DNA from: Acidobacterium sp.
GTDB taxonomy: Bacteria > Acidobacteriota > Vicinamibacteria > Vicinamibacterales > UBA2999
Length of the DNA stretch: 64,000 nt
Direction: 5' to 3'
Assembly (NCBI GenBank): GCA_002737365.1
Contig: NSIL01000007.1
Span: 1 to 64,000, forward strand
Shown here: positions 9,394-18,263 of the stretch, piece after piece
How positions within the stretch are numbered: position 1 is the first letter of the stretch
Layout: each line of letters starts with the position of its first letter
Notes under the pieces: generated by a model
The model's database searches: none
Told to the model about the DNA's origin: nothing
What the model saw: only the letters and a program-made list of their open reading frames with translations
Program-made: the position numbers and the translations under genes

Positions 9394-9723
9394 CTACTTG
9401 GACTGCACCGGCACAAAGTCAGGAGGCAGCGCCGAGCCGGCGCCGAAGAAGAAATCCTCCATGTGCGTGCGGATCACTTCCTGGCCTTCCTTCTGCCAGG
9501 GCATCACGCGGTATTCGTTGAGGATCATCTTCTGGCGATCTTCCCAAAGCTTCCAGGCCTGCGCCGAGACGTTCTCGTAGACGCGCTGGCCAATCTCACC
9601 GGGCCAGGGCGCGGCGTCGAGGCCGGGCAGGTCCTTCTGAAATTTCACGCAGAAGACCTTGCGGCCAGACTGGTTAGTGGTCTCCTGGTTGGGTGGACCG
9701 GACGGTCCTCCGCACATACTCAT
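9394..9723 (-). CDS. yggX: Fe(II)-trafficking/oxidative damage protection protein, YggX family
   Basis: A 109-residue protein whose last 90 residues match YggX: VFCVKFQKDLPGLDAAP with the single conserved Cys, PWPGEIGQRVYENVS, AWKLWEDRQKMILNEYR, and the C-terminal FFFG. YggX proteins help protect or repair iron-sulfur clusters. An 18-20 residue N-terminal extension (MSMCGGPSGPPN) is unusual for the family. Start ATG 9723 is preferred because GGAGG lies about eight bases upstream. It is divergent from a small Cys-rich gene. Confidence 0.87.
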   Translation of the reverse strand: MSMCGGPSGPPNQETTNQSGRKVFCVKFQKDLPGLDAAPWPGEIGQRVYENVSAQAWKLWEDRQKMILNEYRVMPWQKEGQEVIRTHMEDFFFGAGSALPPDFVPVQSK

Positions 9724-9768
9724 CGTTGACGCCTCCGCTGCAATCTTACCCCGGCCCTGCTTCCCGGC

Positions 9769-9774
9769 TATCAT
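9769..9774 (+). promoter_or_regulatory. -10 element of the small Cys-rich gene
   Basis: TATCAT ends seven bases before the GTG at 9782, the spacing that recurs at leaderless-type genes in this window. Confidence 0.5.
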
Positions 9775-9781
9775 CAGCGTT

Positions 9782-10003
9782 GTGGGTCCTGAGCAACGAC
9801 ACTGGAGCTGCTGGTATGGCCGGCGGACGGCCGACCTGCCTGAAGATATTGGTTCGCACACCATCGTGGACGGCGAGCTGGTCTACTGCGCCCACCCCAT
9901 GTACTGGCCCGTCGTTCGCTACGAGTTCGACCTGCGCAACTGCGATGGCTGCGACGTCTTCAAGGCGAAGCGTGCAGACCGGCCGCCAGGCGCCGATTCC
10001 TAG
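9782..10003 (+). CDS. Small Cys-rich putative metal-binding protein
   Basis: A 73-residue protein starting at GTG 9782. It holds one Cys in WSCWYG, then LVYCAHPMY and RNCDGCDVF, giving a candidate C-x(n)-C-x2-C zinc site. No family is recognised. The start is supported by TATCAT seven bases upstream; longer reading at the 5' end runs through the divergent promoter region and is unlikely. Its stop overlaps the end of the FkbM gene on the other strand by four bases. Confidence 0.65.
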   Translation: MGPEQRHWSCWYGRRTADLPEDIGSHTIVDGELVYCAHPMYWPVVRYEFDLRNCDGCDVFKAKRADRPPGADS

Positions 10004-10761
10004 TTCCGCGGCGCGAAGAAGTCGTCCTGCTGGTAGGTGTGGACGCGCCGGTAGCCCCGCGCCTCCAGGAACGCGATGATCGCGGTCCGCTTCGGCTCTT
10101 CTTCGTTGTGTTCGATGGCCATGGCGCCGAATCGATACTGGTCGAACGGAAGACCGCGCAAGGCGTCGAGCTCCGCGCCTTCAATGTCGAGGCTGAGGAA
10201 ATGAATGAAGGCAGGTGCCTTCGCTCGCGCCAGCACCTCGCCCAGTGTGGTCGTCGTCATCTCAACCGCCGGCGCTTTCGACGCTTCGCCCTTCCACTTC
10301 CCGAGAGTGTCGGCAATGCCACCGAGCCCGTCGTGGGTGTGGAACAGCACCTTCCTGCCGGCTTCGTTCGAGACCACGTCCGTGATCATCTGGCAGGTGC
10401 GTCCCGCCATGGCGGTGGGAAAGGGATCGACGCAGATCCCGGTCCAGCCGCGGTCTTCGAGCGCGCGCGTGTTCGACCCGATCTGGCCATGGCCCGAGCC
10501 GACGTCGAGGAACACGCCGTCGTGGACGTCGGGAAAGATGGCCTCGGCCACCCACTTGTCCTGACCAATCTCCGACGGGTACGGCGGCGTGCCGAGCGTC
10601 TCCTGCCAGGCAATGGCGAACGCCCGGGTGAGGGGCAATTGACAGCAGCGTCGATTCTCCTGCAGGTAGCCGGCAAACGCCTGTCCTCGCGGGCTGAAGA
10701 AGGCCGCCGCGCCGACGAGCAAGGCAAGTGCGCCGACGAGCCCCAGCTTCGCTTTGGACAT
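10000..10761 (-). CDS. FkbM family methyltransferase with N-terminal membrane segment
   Basis: A 253-residue protein. An N-terminal hydrophobic segment (LVGALALLVGAAAFF) suggests membrane anchoring. It is followed by a class I methyltransferase core of FkbM type, with the SAM-binding FLDVGSGHGQIGSNT, the acidic ICVDPFP, and the FkbM signature LSLDIEGAELDAL. Substrates of FkbM enzymes are often sugars or other small hydroxylated molecules; none is indicated here. ATG 10761 shares one base with the TGA of the molybdopterin oxidoreductase (TGATG), so the two genes are an operon. Confidence 0.85.
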   Translation of the reverse strand: MSKAKLGLVGALALLVGAAAFFSPRGQAFAGYLQENRRCCQLPLTRAFAIAWQETLGTPPYPSEIGQDKWVAEAIFPDVHDGVFLDVGSGHGQIGSNTRALEDRGWTGICVDPFPTAMAGRTCQMITDVVSNEAGRKVLFHTHDGLGGIADTLGKWKGEASKAPAVEMTTTTLGEVLARAKAPAFIHFLSLDIEGAELDALRGLPFDQYRFGAMAIEHNEEEPKRTAIIAFLEARGYRRVHTYQQDDFFAPRN

Positions 10762-12833
10762 CACTCGATGGTCGTGGGCGGTGGCCGTCGGGATCCCGTG
10801 GGTCGCGCCCCAACGTCGCGTCGTTCCACCTGCACGCGCGCGTCGTTGAAGCACGCGCCGCCGCCGAGATCCGACAACGTATCCGGCGAGAGGGCGTTCG
10901 AGGTGTAGCCGTTGGCGGAATGACGCCGCCACACGCCCTTGGGCATGGCGACCGTGCCCGGCCGCAGCAAGTGGGTGAGGTGGGCCTTGATGTGGACTTC
11001 GCCCAGCGCATTCCACATCCGCAGCGAGTCGCCCTCCTCGATGCCGCGCGCCGCCGCATCGCCAGGATTGATGTCGAGCCTCACTTCCGGCCTGGCCAGC
11101 TCACCGAGGGTCGAACTGATGGTGCGGTCGCTGGCGGGTGAGATCAGCGCCAGCGGAAATTCGGTGGTCGCTGGATCGACCTGGAAGCCATACAACCCGA
11201 GCGGCGCCTCCTGGTCGAGGTGCGACGGGAACAGGTTCACCTTATGGTCGGCCGTCTTCGGAAACACGTCGACGAATTGGACGGGCCGGCCATCGTAGGG
11301 CGGCCTGGCCGTCCAGTTCTCGCGCAAGTCATTTCCGATCTGCTCCGGCAAGTGACCGAGTACGGCGAGCATGGCTTCGAGATCGTCTGCGGGGTCGCCC
11401 TCGACCGACAACTCCAACCGGCGCGACAGTTCCAGGAAGACGTCACTGTTGGGCCGCGATTCGCCGACGGCATCAATCACCGGCTTGCCAAGTTGCAGCG
11501 TGATGGCGCCGTATCCCCGGGCAAAGTCGTAATGCTCCATGAACGTCGTCGCCGGCAGTACCACATCGGCATACATCGCCGAGTCGGTCATCACTTGGTC
11601 AAAGACTACGGTGAAGAGATCTTCGCGCTCGAAGCCGCGGATGACCCGGTGCTGGTCGGGCAGAATCGCCACGGGGTTGCAGTTGTAGACGAACAGCATG
11701 TTGACCGGCGCGCTCTCGGGTTCCGTGAGGAGGCGGCCGACCTTGTTCATGTTGATGGCGCGGGTCGGCGGCTCGGCGTCGGCCAGCCACGTGCGGTCAA
11801 TGTCCCAGCTGGCGGCGTTGCTCATTGAATAGCCGCCGCCACGGACGCCGAACTTGCCGGCGACCGCTGGTAGCGCGAGCACCGCCGCGGCGGCGCTGCC
11901 GCCATTGCGGTTGCGCTCCAGCCCCCAGCCGCACTTCACGAGTGCAGGCGAGGTCTTGGCGTAGCGTTCCGCGAGTCCCCGCAGTTGCCCGGCGTCGAGG
12001 CCGCTGACTTCGGCGGCACGCGCGAAGGTCCATGGCTCAGCCCTCTTGCGCAGGTCGGCCGCGCCCGTGGTGTGCTGATCGAGGAACGCCTGATCGGCGA
12101 GGCCTTCTTCAAACAGATGACGATGAATGGCCAGCGCCACCGGCAGGTCCGCGCCGGGACGCACGGCCAGGTGCAGGTCGGCCTGGCGTGCCACGGTGGT
12201 CGCGCGCGGATCGAGCACCACCACGTAGGCGCCGTGGTCGCGCGCTTCCTTCAGGAACGGCATCAGGTGAATGCCCGACACGCCGGGGTTCACGCCCCAG
12301 ATGATGATCATCTTGGCCGCGGGGTAATCCTCGTAGACGACCGAAGCCATCTTGCCGTAGAGGCCCATGTTGGCGGCGCCGGTCGGCGCGGCGCACACCG
12401 TGCGCAATAGCCGTGACGTGCCGAGTCGCCGGAACAGGATGGCGTCGGCATAGTCCTGCGTCATGAAGCCGTTAGACCCGCCATAGCAGAGAGGCAAGAT
12501 GCTTTCGGCGCCGTCGGTGTCGCGCGTGTGCCGCATCTTCTCGGCGATCAAGTCCAGCGCATCGTCCCAGCTCACGCGCCTGAACTGACCTTTGCCCTTG
12601 GCGCCGCGGCGCACCGCCGGATAGAGCAGGCGATCGTCCCCGTAAATGCGCTCGTGGAAGCCGCGCACCTTGGCGCAGATGTAGCCGCTAGTGATGTGGT
12701 TGTCTTTCGACCCATCGATCTTCGTGATGCGCCCCGAGCGTAACGTCACGTCCAGCGTGCAGGCATCGGGGCAATCCAGCGGACACGCGGTCTGCACGTG
12801 GGACTCAGTGGGAGCGGCACCAGGCTTCGCCAT
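10761..12833 (-). CDS. Molybdopterin-dependent oxidoreductase
   Basis: A 690-residue member of the DMSO reductase/formate dehydrogenase superfamily. The N-terminus has the Mo4Fe4S cluster ligands (CPLDCPDAC and a later Cys in ICAKVRGF). The MGD-binding region includes WDDALDLIAEKM, CYGGSNGF, IIIWGVNPGVSG, and a C-terminal molydopterin-dinucleotide domain from about residue 570. No Tat signal is seen, so it is probably cytoplasmic. The likely metal-ligand region is TVCAAPTGAA, with Cys available; no UGA interrupts it. Start ATG 12833 follows TATTCT by seven bases. The physiological substrate is not evident. moaC elsewhere in the window fits cofactor supply. Confidence 0.9.
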   Translation of the reverse strand: MAKPGAAPTESHVQTACPLDCPDACTLDVTLRSGRITKIDGSKDNHITSGYICAKVRGFHERIYGDDRLLYPAVRRGAKGKGQFRRVSWDDALDLIAEKMRHTRDTDGAESILPLCYGGSNGFMTQDYADAILFRRLGTSRLLRTVCAAPTGAANMGLYGKMASVVYEDYPAAKMIIIWGVNPGVSGIHLMPFLKEARDHGAYVVVLDPRATTVARQADLHLAVRPGADLPVALAIHRHLFEEGLADQAFLDQHTTGAADLRKRAEPWTFARAAEVSGLDAGQLRGLAERYAKTSPALVKCGWGLERNRNGGSAAAAVLALPAVAGKFGVRGGGYSMSNAASWDIDRTWLADAEPPTRAINMNKVGRLLTEPESAPVNMLFVYNCNPVAILPDQHRVIRGFEREDLFTVVFDQVMTDSAMYADVVLPATTFMEHYDFARGYGAITLQLGKPVIDAVGESRPNSDVFLELSRRLELSVEGDPADDLEAMLAVLGHLPEQIGNDLRENWTARPPYDGRPVQFVDVFPKTADHKVNLFPSHLDQEAPLGLYGFQVDPATTEFPLALISPASDRTISSTLGELARPEVRLDINPGDAAARGIEEGDSLRMWNALGEVHIKAHLTHLLRPGTVAMPKGVWRRHSANGYTSNALSPDTLSDLGGGACFNDARVQVERRDVGARPTGSRRPPPTTIE

Positions 12834-12839
12834 AGCCAA

Positions 12840-12846
12840 TAGAATA
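12840..12846. promoter_or_regulatory. Bidirectional -10 element TAGAATA
   Basis: The seven bases read TAGAAT on the plus strand and TATTCT on the minus strand. The minus reading ends seven bases from the oxidoreductase ATG (12833); the plus reading ends seven bases from an ATG at 12853 that opens a small reading frame. Confidence 0.45.
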
Positions 12847-12852
12847 TAGGCG

Positions 12853-13008
12853 ATGGCTCACGTACCCAAGTGGCGATCATCGGTGAGGCGGTCCGGAGCG
12901 AGCCCGGCTAGTCCGCCAGCGGTTGATGCGCGAAGCCCGCGCCGCCGCCGACTGGCGATCTCGAAGATCGTGAGGTCGAGTTCCCCGAAGGGATGTGACC
13001 GTACCTAG
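12853..13008 (+). CDS. Possible small basic peptide (51 aa), weak
   Basis: An open frame of 51 codons rich in Arg and Ser starts seven bases after the plus-strand TAGAAT. It resembles no family, and an alternative frame shows a fragment (RLMREARAAADW) reminiscent of the N-lobe of bacterial Ser/Thr kinases, so the stretch may be a degraded gene. It fills the gap between the oxidoreductase and D-aminoacylase genes, where nothing else is visible. Confidence 0.2.
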   Translation: MAHVPKWRSSVRRSGASPASPPAVDARSPRRRRLAISKIVRSSSPKGCDRT

Positions 13009-14576
13009 CGCCGCTCCGGCCGCAGCACGCGGCCGGCGAGCGCCGCCGTGAACCTGCCATCCCGCCGCACCACTTCGCCGTTGACGATGATGTCGTTCAT
13101 CCCTTCGGCGAGTTGGTGCGGCTTCTCATAGGTGGCCGCATCGTTGACTTTAGCCAGGTCGAAGATCAGCACATCCGCAAACGCGCCGGCGCGCAATTGC
13201 CCGCGATCCTTCAGTCCAAACACGGTCGCAGGCAGCGTCGTCATCGAGCGGACCGCGGCCGCGATGTCGATGGTGTTGCGCTCGCGGACGTAGCGCTTGA
13301 GCTTGCGCGCGAAGGCACCGTAGGCGCGCGGGTGGGGGACGCCGACGCCCATCGGCACCAGGTCGCCGTCGGTGCAGGTCATGGTCCACGGCTGGTGCAT
13401 GATGTCTTCGATGTCGCCTTCAGACATGTTGAACGACACGAGGCTCGCGTCGCCATTCTCCAGCATCTTCAACGCGAACTCTTCGGGCGGCAGCCCGGCC
13501 TTGGCGGCCAGTGCCGACAGCCGCTGGCCTTCGAACGACGGGTCGGCGCGGTAGCGGCTGATCATCAAGGTCTCGGCGCCGCCGCGCCGGGCGATGTTGG
13601 TCTTCACGTCCGCCAGAATCTCGGGTCGAAGTTCGCCGAGCACCCGCTTCATCATCGCCTCGCGACCGCCGACTTGCGCCGAGCGCGGCATCAAAGCGCC
13701 GACGATGCCGGTGCCGCTGGCTTCGTAGGGATACTGATCGGCAAACACCTGCACGCCGCGGGTGCGGGCCGCTTCGATCCGCTCGATCAAGGTCTTTGAC
13801 AGCCCCCAGCTCGCCGGCCCGAGCGCCTTCATGTGCGAGACCACACCGATCACGCCGCCTTGCTCCGCGATGTCGATCACCTCCTGCACTGCGGCGACCA
13901 CGCCGATGGTGTAATCGGCTTCGTCGCGGATGTGACTGGAGTAGACGCCGCCGAACGGCGCAGTCGCCTTGGCCATGGCGATCACTTCCGCGGTCTTCGA
14001 GTAGCTGCCGGGCGCGTAGTAGAGGCCGCTCGACAGGCCGACACCGCCATCAACCATCCCCTGGCGCGACAACTCCACCATGCGCGCGAGCTCGGTCGCA
14101 TTCGGATCGCGATCCGACATCGCCATCACCGCCCGGCGAATCGAGCCGTGCGGCACGAACAGGCCGACGTTGGTGCCAAGGCGCTGCTTCTCGTAGGTGG
14201 CGCGCTGCGCGGCGAGGTCAACGGGACCACCGCCGTCGGGATTGACGAACACCGTGGTCAGTCCCTGCGCCAGCAACGGCTGACCGTGCTTCAACTGCTC
14301 GGTGGCGAGTCCCTCACCGGCGTGGGAGTGGACGTCGATGAATCCCGGCGTGACGAACCGGTCAGCGGCGTCGATCACGGTCTTGGCGGTAGCTCCGGTC
14401 AGCGTGCCCATGGCGCGGATGCGATCGCCGGTGATGCCGAGGTCGGCGCGAGACCACGGGTTGCCGGTGCCATCGAGGACGCGGCCGTTCTTGATCAGGA
14501 GGTCGAACTGCGGGGGAGCCTGGGCCGCGAGTGAGACCAACGAGAGCAACGCTGCCAACGAGATGCGCAAAATCAT
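13005..14576 (-). CDS. N-acyl-D-amino-acid deacylase (D-aminoacylase), exported
   Basis: A 523-residue amidohydrolase-superfamily protein with an N-terminal signal peptide (ISLAALLSLVSLAAQA). Metal-binding and family motifs include TPGFIDVHSHAGEG, SSGLYYAPGSY, GVYSSHIRDEAD, VSHMKALG, and TCTDGDLVP near the C-terminus, then GAFADVLIFD. This is the pattern of D-aminoacylases, which hydrolyse N-acyl-D-amino acids. Export suggests use of D-amino-acid derivatives outside the cytoplasm. Start ATG 14576 follows TAGAAT (14590-14585) by eight bases. It stands alone between two operons. Confidence 0.9.
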   Translation of the reverse strand: MILRISLAALLSLVSLAAQAPPQFDLLIKNGRVLDGTGNPWSRADLGITGDRIRAMGTLTGATAKTVIDAADRFVTPGFIDVHSHAGEGLATEQLKHGQPLLAQGLTTVFVNPDGGGPVDLAAQRATYEKQRLGTNVGLFVPHGSIRRAVMAMSDRDPNATELARMVELSRQGMVDGGVGLSSGLYYAPGSYSKTAEVIAMAKATAPFGGVYSSHIRDEADYTIGVVAAVQEVIDIAEQGGVIGVVSHMKALGPASWGLSKTLIERIEAARTRGVQVFADQYPYEASGTGIVGALMPRSAQVGGREAMMKRVLGELRPEILADVKTNIARRGGAETLMISRYRADPSFEGQRLSALAAKAGLPPEEFALKMLENGDASLVSFNMSEGDIEDIMHQPWTMTCTDGDLVPMGVGVPHPRAYGAFARKLKRYVRERNTIDIAAAVRSMTTLPATVFGLKDRGQLRAGAFADVLIFDLAKVNDAATYEKPHQLAEGMNDIIVNGEVVRRDGRFTAALAGRVLRPERR

Positions 14577-14649
14577 GCTGCCGCATTCTAGACTGTTTTA
14601 CCGGAGGTCAAGAGATCAGGAGAACTCTTTATCTCCCAGCCTCCTGTTT

Positions 14650-15108
14650 TTACTTGAGCGGCAGGAGGTAACGGAGGTATTCGCCGGCGAAGCCGCGGCG
14701 TTCGTAGAAGGCGCGGGCGCGGGCGTTGGTGACCAGGGCGTTCAGCGTCAAATGGTCGGAGCCGCGTTGGCGGGCCCAGGCCTGACAATAGTCGAGCAGG
14801 GCTGAACCCACGCCGCGGCCTTCGGCCGCTGCCGTCACCGCCAGTACCGACAGGTGAGCGTGCGGCCGCTCGGTGAAAAAGTCGACGAGGGTGACCAAGT
14901 AGGCGCAACCCGCTCGGTGCCCGTCGAGTTCGGCAATGAACAGGGCTTCATCGTCCGGCAGGCGGTCAAACCATGCTGCGAGCGCGCGGCGATCGCCGTC
15001 GGCAAATTCCTCTTTCGAGCGGAAAACCGGGACCTCGAACGACACCAGCCGGTCGGCGAGGGCGAGGACGAAATCGCGGTCGGCGGGTTGCGCGGGGCGA
15101 ATGGTCAT
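14650..15108 (-). CDS. GNAT family N-acetyltransferase
   Basis: A 152-residue GNAT acetyltransferase. It has the N-terminal [12 protein letters not shown] strand-helix, the acetyl-CoA-binding motif A ([21 protein letters not shown]/RxxGxG/A form), and the C-terminal [13 protein letters not shown] block. It transfers acetyl groups from acetyl-CoA to an amine; the substrate is unknown. ATG 15108 overlaps the ispG stop as ATGA, making it the last gene of a five-gene operon. The longer upstream frame reads through ispG in another frame and is not real. Confidence 0.9.
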   Translation of the reverse strand: MTIRPAQPADRDFVLALADRLVSFEVPVFRSKEEFADGDRRALAAWFDRLPDDEALFIAELDGHRAGCAYLVTLVDFFTERPHAHLSVLAVTAAAEGRGVGSALLDYCQAWARQRGSDHLTLNALVTNARARAFYERRGFAGEYLRYLLPLK

Positions 15109-16352
15109 CCGGCGACCGGCACGGCTTTCTTTGGATACTTGCGCTCGACGTAGTCGTCCAGCAACTGGTGGAAGGCGAGGGCCAGCTCCTCGTAGGTGCC
15201 CTTGAGCGTGGTCGCGTGGACGCCGTCGATGAACACCGGGCAGTTGGGCGCTTCGCCCGTGCCGGGCAGCGAGATGCCGATGTTGGCGGCCTTCGATTCG
15301 CCAGGGCCATTCACAACGCAGCCCATGACGGCCAGCGTCAGCGACTCCACGCCCTCGTAGGTCTTCTTCCAGGCGGGCATTTGTTCGCGGATGTAGGCCT
15401 GCACGGCTTCGGCCAATTCCTGGAACGTCGAGCTCGTCGTCCGGCCACAGCCGGGGCAAGCGGTGACGCTGGGCGCGAAGGTGCGCAGGCCCAGCGACTG
15501 CAGCAACTCGCACGCCGCATACACTTCTTCGCGGCGATCGCCGCCAGGCTTGGGGGTGAGCGACACGCGGATGGTGTCGCCAATGCCCTCGGCCAACAGC
15601 ACGCCCATGGCCGCCGACGACCACACCAGGCCCTTGGTGCCCATGCCGGCTTCAGTCAGTCCCAGGTGCAGCGGTTGCGTGGTCTGTTTCGCAAGGGCGC
15701 GATAAACCTCGATCAGGTGGCGCGGCCGTGACAGCTTGCACGAGATGATGATCTGATCCGGTCGCAGCCCGGTCTCGATGGCGAGCTCGGTGGATTGCAC
15801 CGCCGACAGCACCATGCACTCGCTGATGATGTCGTCCGACTCCTTGCCAAGATTGTGGTCGGTGTTCTCCTGCATCTTGGCCATGACCAGCTCCTGATTG
15901 AGGGAGCCGCCGTTGACGCCGATGCGCACGGGCTTGCCGTGTTCGATCGCCACTTGGCAAATGGTGGCGAACTGCTCGTCGCGCCTCTTGCCGGTGCCGA
16001 CGTTGCCGGGATTGATGCGGTACTTGTCGAGCGCACGTGCGGCGTCGGGATAGCGCCTGAGCAGCAGGTGGCCGTTGTAGTGGAAGTCGCCGATCAACGG
16101 CGCGGTGCAGCCGGCGTCGAGCATGCGCTGCTTGATCTCGGGGACCGCGGCCGCGGCGTCAGGCACGTTGACGGTGACTCGCACCATCTCCGACCCCGCC
16201 TGCCACAGCTCAAGGCACTGCTGCGCCGTGCCCTTGGCGTCGGCGGTGTCGGTCATGGTCATGGACTGCACCACCACGGGGGCGCCGCCGCCCACCATGA
16301 CGTGGCCGACCTTCACGCCGACCGTCCGATGCCGCTTGTCGATACTCAACAT
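15105..16352 (-). CDS. ispG: 4-hydroxy-3-methylbut-2-enyl-diphosphate synthase
   Basis: A 415-residue IspG (GcpE) of the MEP isoprenoid pathway, which converts methylerythritol cyclodiphosphate to HMBPP with a [4Fe-4S] cluster. The N-terminal TIM barrel shows [28 protein letters not shown] and RINPGNVG. The C-terminal cluster domain has [10 protein letters not shown] and [13 protein letters not shown], which supply the Cys and Glu ligands. The length is that of the short bacterial form. It sits seven bases after a small unknown gene and overlaps the GNAT gene by four bases. Confidence 0.98.
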   Translation of the reverse strand: MLSIDKRHRTVGVKVGHVMVGGGAPVVVQSMTMTDTADAKGTAQQCLELWQAGSEMVRVTVNVPDAAAAVPEIKQRMLDAGCTAPLIGDFHYNGHLLLRRYPDAARALDKYRINPGNVGTGKRRDEQFATICQVAIEHGKPVRIGVNGGSLNQELVMAKMQENTDHNLGKESDDIISECMVLSAVQSTELAIETGLRPDQIIISCKLSRPRHLIEVYRALAKQTTQPLHLGLTEAGMGTKGLVWSSAAMGVLLAEGIGDTIRVSLTPKPGGDRREEVYAACELLQSLGLRTFAPSVTACPGCGRTTSSTFQELAEAVQAYIREQMPAWKKTYEGVESLTLAVMGCVVNGPGESKAANIGISLPGTGEAPNCPVFIDGVHATTLKGTYEELALAFHQLLDDYVERKYPKKAVPVAG

Positions 16353-16359
16353 GCCGTGC

Positions 16360-16578
16360 TTAGTCCTCGTGCCAACCGTCGGCGGTCAGCGACTGCTTGA
16401 TCCCGTCCGCGCGAAAGATTGCCATGTCGATCGCGTCAAAGTTCTCGACCCGGTCCAGCTGGTCGTTGGCAAAGAAGGCCAGAGTGTAGGGCGGCCCGCC
16501 CGGCAGCATCACCGCGTGGGCATGTTCTCTGCCGACCTTCAACAGGCGCCACAGCACCGTCGGAGCCGCCGTCTCCAC
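16360..16578 (-). CDS. Small conserved-looking hypothetical protein
   Basis: A 72-residue protein starting with a GTG immediately after the TAG of the upstream oxidoreductase gene and ending seven bases before ispG. The tight packing supports it being real. It contains two short hydrophobic strands ([16 protein letters not shown]) and an acidic C-terminus, with no recognised motif. It might be a small regulatory or accessory protein for a neighbour, but nothing in the sequence shows this. Confidence 0.65.
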   Translation of the reverse strand: METAAPTVLWRLLKVGREHAHAVMLPGGPPYTLAFFANDQLDRVENFDAIDMAIFRADGIKQSLTADGWHED

Positions 16579-17556
16579 CTAGTCAGGATACATCGCCGCC
16601 GTGTCCCGCGCCGAGTCGAGCAGCGCCGACATGGTGGCGGCGGCATACCGGCTGTCCGCATGGGTCACGACCGACGGCGCACCGTCGAGGACCGAGGCTT
16701 CGAAGTGCTCGGCCTGCCGCACGAATAACTCGGGTGACCCGGCGACCTCGATGGTCTCGATGCGGCCGTCGCGCTCCAGTTCCAGAATCTCGCGAATGCC
16801 CGGCTTGAAGGGATTGGGCACCGTCAGCGAACCGTCGCTACCGATCACCTCGAGCCACGTGCGCAGGGCGGCGCGGAAGCCGCAATAGACGGTGGCGGTC
16901 GTGCCGCCAGGAAAGCGCAGCATCCCCATGAACTCCTCGTCCACACCTGACGCATGCCAGTGCGCCGAGCCAAACACCATCTTGGGATCGCGACCCGTCA
17001 GCAGGCGCGCGTAGGTCACCGGATAGCAGCCGACATCCCACAGCGACCCGCCGCCGAGCGCCGGGTCGAGACGCGAGTTGCCGGCCTCGGTGAGCGCGAA
17101 CGTGAAGCCAGAGACGATGGCGCAGACCGTGCCGAGCGCGCCGCCGTGCACCAGTTCCATCACCTTCGCTGTCAACGGCTCATGACGGTACATGAAGCCT
17201 TCTTCGACGACCAGTTTCGCCGCGGTTGAGGCGGCGTGAATGCGATCGATGTCGGCGGCGTGCAGTGCCATCGGCTTCTCGCACAGCACGTGCTTGCCGG
17301 CGGCGATGGCCGCCAGGGTCCACGGCACATGCAGGCTGTTGGGCAGTGAGATGTAGACCGCGTCGATCGCCGGGCTGTCCAGCAGCGCCTGGTAGCCTTC
17401 GAAGGCGCGCGGGATCTGCCATTCGGCGGCGTAGGCGTCGGCCCTGGCGCGCGTTCGGCTGGCCACCGCCGCCAACTCACTTCTCGGCGCAACCCGAATC
17501 GCCGGAATGAGACGACGATTGATCCGCGCCGTGCCGAGAATGCCCCAGCGCAACAT
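16579..17556 (-). CDS. Gfo/Idh/MocA family oxidoreductase
   Basis: A 325-residue NAD(P)-dependent oxidoreductase. The N-terminal Rossmann fold starts RWGILGTARI, with the conserved VYISLPNSLH and the catalytic-region CEKPMAL, followed by EGFMYRHEP. The C-terminal half is the alpha/beta dimerisation domain (GGGSLWDVGCYPV). Family members oxidise or reduce sugars and related polyols; the substrate cannot be read from sequence. ATG 17556 shares a base with the TGA of the DUF1572 gene upstream. Confidence 0.92.
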   Translation of the reverse strand: MLRWGILGTARINRRLIPAIRVAPRSELAAVASRTRARADAYAAEWQIPRAFEGYQALLDSPAIDAVYISLPNSLHVPWTLAAIAAGKHVLCEKPMALHAADIDRIHAASTAAKLVVEEGFMYRHEPLTAKVMELVHGGALGTVCAIVSGFTFALTEAGNSRLDPALGGGSLWDVGCYPVTYARLLTGRDPKMVFGSAHWHASGVDEEFMGMLRFPGGTTATVYCGFRAALRTWLEVIGSDGSLTVPNPFKPGIREILELERDGRIETIEVAGSPELFVRQAEHFEASVLDGAPSVVTHADSRYAAATMSALLDSARDTAAMYPD

Positions 17557-18098
17557 CAGCCTTCAGTCCTGAGTCTGGCGAGCATGCGGCGGTTGAACTC
17601 TTCGGACTGGCCGCGCGGAATCGACAGGGTCTTCCAGCCCGGGCCCAGCAGGTGCTTGGCCAGGAACAGGATCTGGTACGCATGGCCCGCATAGTGGGCC
17701 ACCTGCCGGCTGATGGCCTGGTAGACCGAGTGGGGTTCGCCGCGGATGACCACCGTGCGCTGCAGGTCGGCGTCGGTCAGCGGCGTCAGCGCGTCAAACA
17801 CGTACTGCCACCCGTGCTCCCACTCGGCGATGAGCTCGGCACGGGACTGGGTGGGAGCGGCAAACTCCTGGTCGCGCATCCGGCTCGGTTTCTCGCCGTC
17901 ACTGGTCATGAAGTCGACCCAGCGCGATCGCATGTTCCCGGCCATGTGGCGCATGATCACCGCGGCGCTGTTGGCCTCGGCATCGACCGTGACGTGCAGC
18001 TGTTCATCCGACAGTTGTTCGATCGCCTTGTCGGCGAGCTTCTTGATCTTCTGGAACTCGTCAATGGCGGCGGTGAGGATGGGGGAATCAGTGGACAT
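17556..18098 (-). CDS. DUF1572/DinB-like four-helix protein
   Basis: A 180-residue protein of the DinB/DUF1572 four-helix-bundle superfamily. It shows SAAVIMRHMAGNMRSRW with a His in helix 2, WEHGWQYVFDAL, and SRQVAHYAGHAYQIL with two His in the C-terminal helix, giving the three-His metal site typical of the fold. Many family members are thiol-dependent transferases, but the function here is unknown. ATG 18098 is preferred over a start seven codons upstream. First clear gene of the operon leading to ispG. Confidence 0.85.
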   Translation of the reverse strand: MSTDSPILTAAIDEFQKIKKLADKAIEQLSDEQLHVTVDAEANSAAVIMRHMAGNMRSRWVDFMTSDGEKPSRMRDQEFAAPTQSRAELIAEWEHGWQYVFDALTPLTDADLQRTVVIRGEPHSVYQAISRQVAHYAGHAYQILFLAKHLLGPGWKTLSIPRGQSEEFNRRMLARLRTEG

Positions 18099-18192
18099 GT
18101 TCGGTGACCAGCCGCGCACTGGACACGGCGACCAGCGCCCACAGAATACCTTGCGTCACGGCGAGCGTCCCGGAAATCAGGATGGCCGGCAC
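18088..18192 (-). CDS. Possible 34-residue membrane peptide upstream of DUF1572 gene
   Basis: A GTG at 18192 is preceded by GGAGG at seven bases and opens a 34-codon frame with a single hydrophobic span (LISGTLAVTQGILWALVAV). Its TGA at 18090-18088 overlaps the start of the DUF1572 gene. It could be a leader peptide or a small membrane protein, or chance. No homologue is known to me. Confidence 0.25.
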   Translation of the reverse strand: MPAILISGTLAVTQGILWALVAVSSARLVTEHVH

Positions 18193-18229
18193 CCGGTTGC
18201 CTCCGCGGCGCATTCGGCTTGTGCTTCTA

Positions 18230-18258
18230 GGCCGCAGATTTAACGCAGATTACGTGGA
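18230..18258. repeat. Imperfect direct repeat GCAGATT
   Basis: The AT-richer stretch between the small ORF and the ispG operon contains GCAGATTTAAC and GCAGATTACG in tandem. This resembles dispersed intergenic repeats seen in many GC-rich genomes, though a single copy here proves nothing. Confidence 0.3.
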
Positions 18259-18263
18259 TTGAA

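Noticed and set aside
10761-12833. Selenocysteine in the molybdopterin oxidoreductase
   Set aside because: The frame has no internal TGA, and the metal-ligand region already offers a cysteine.
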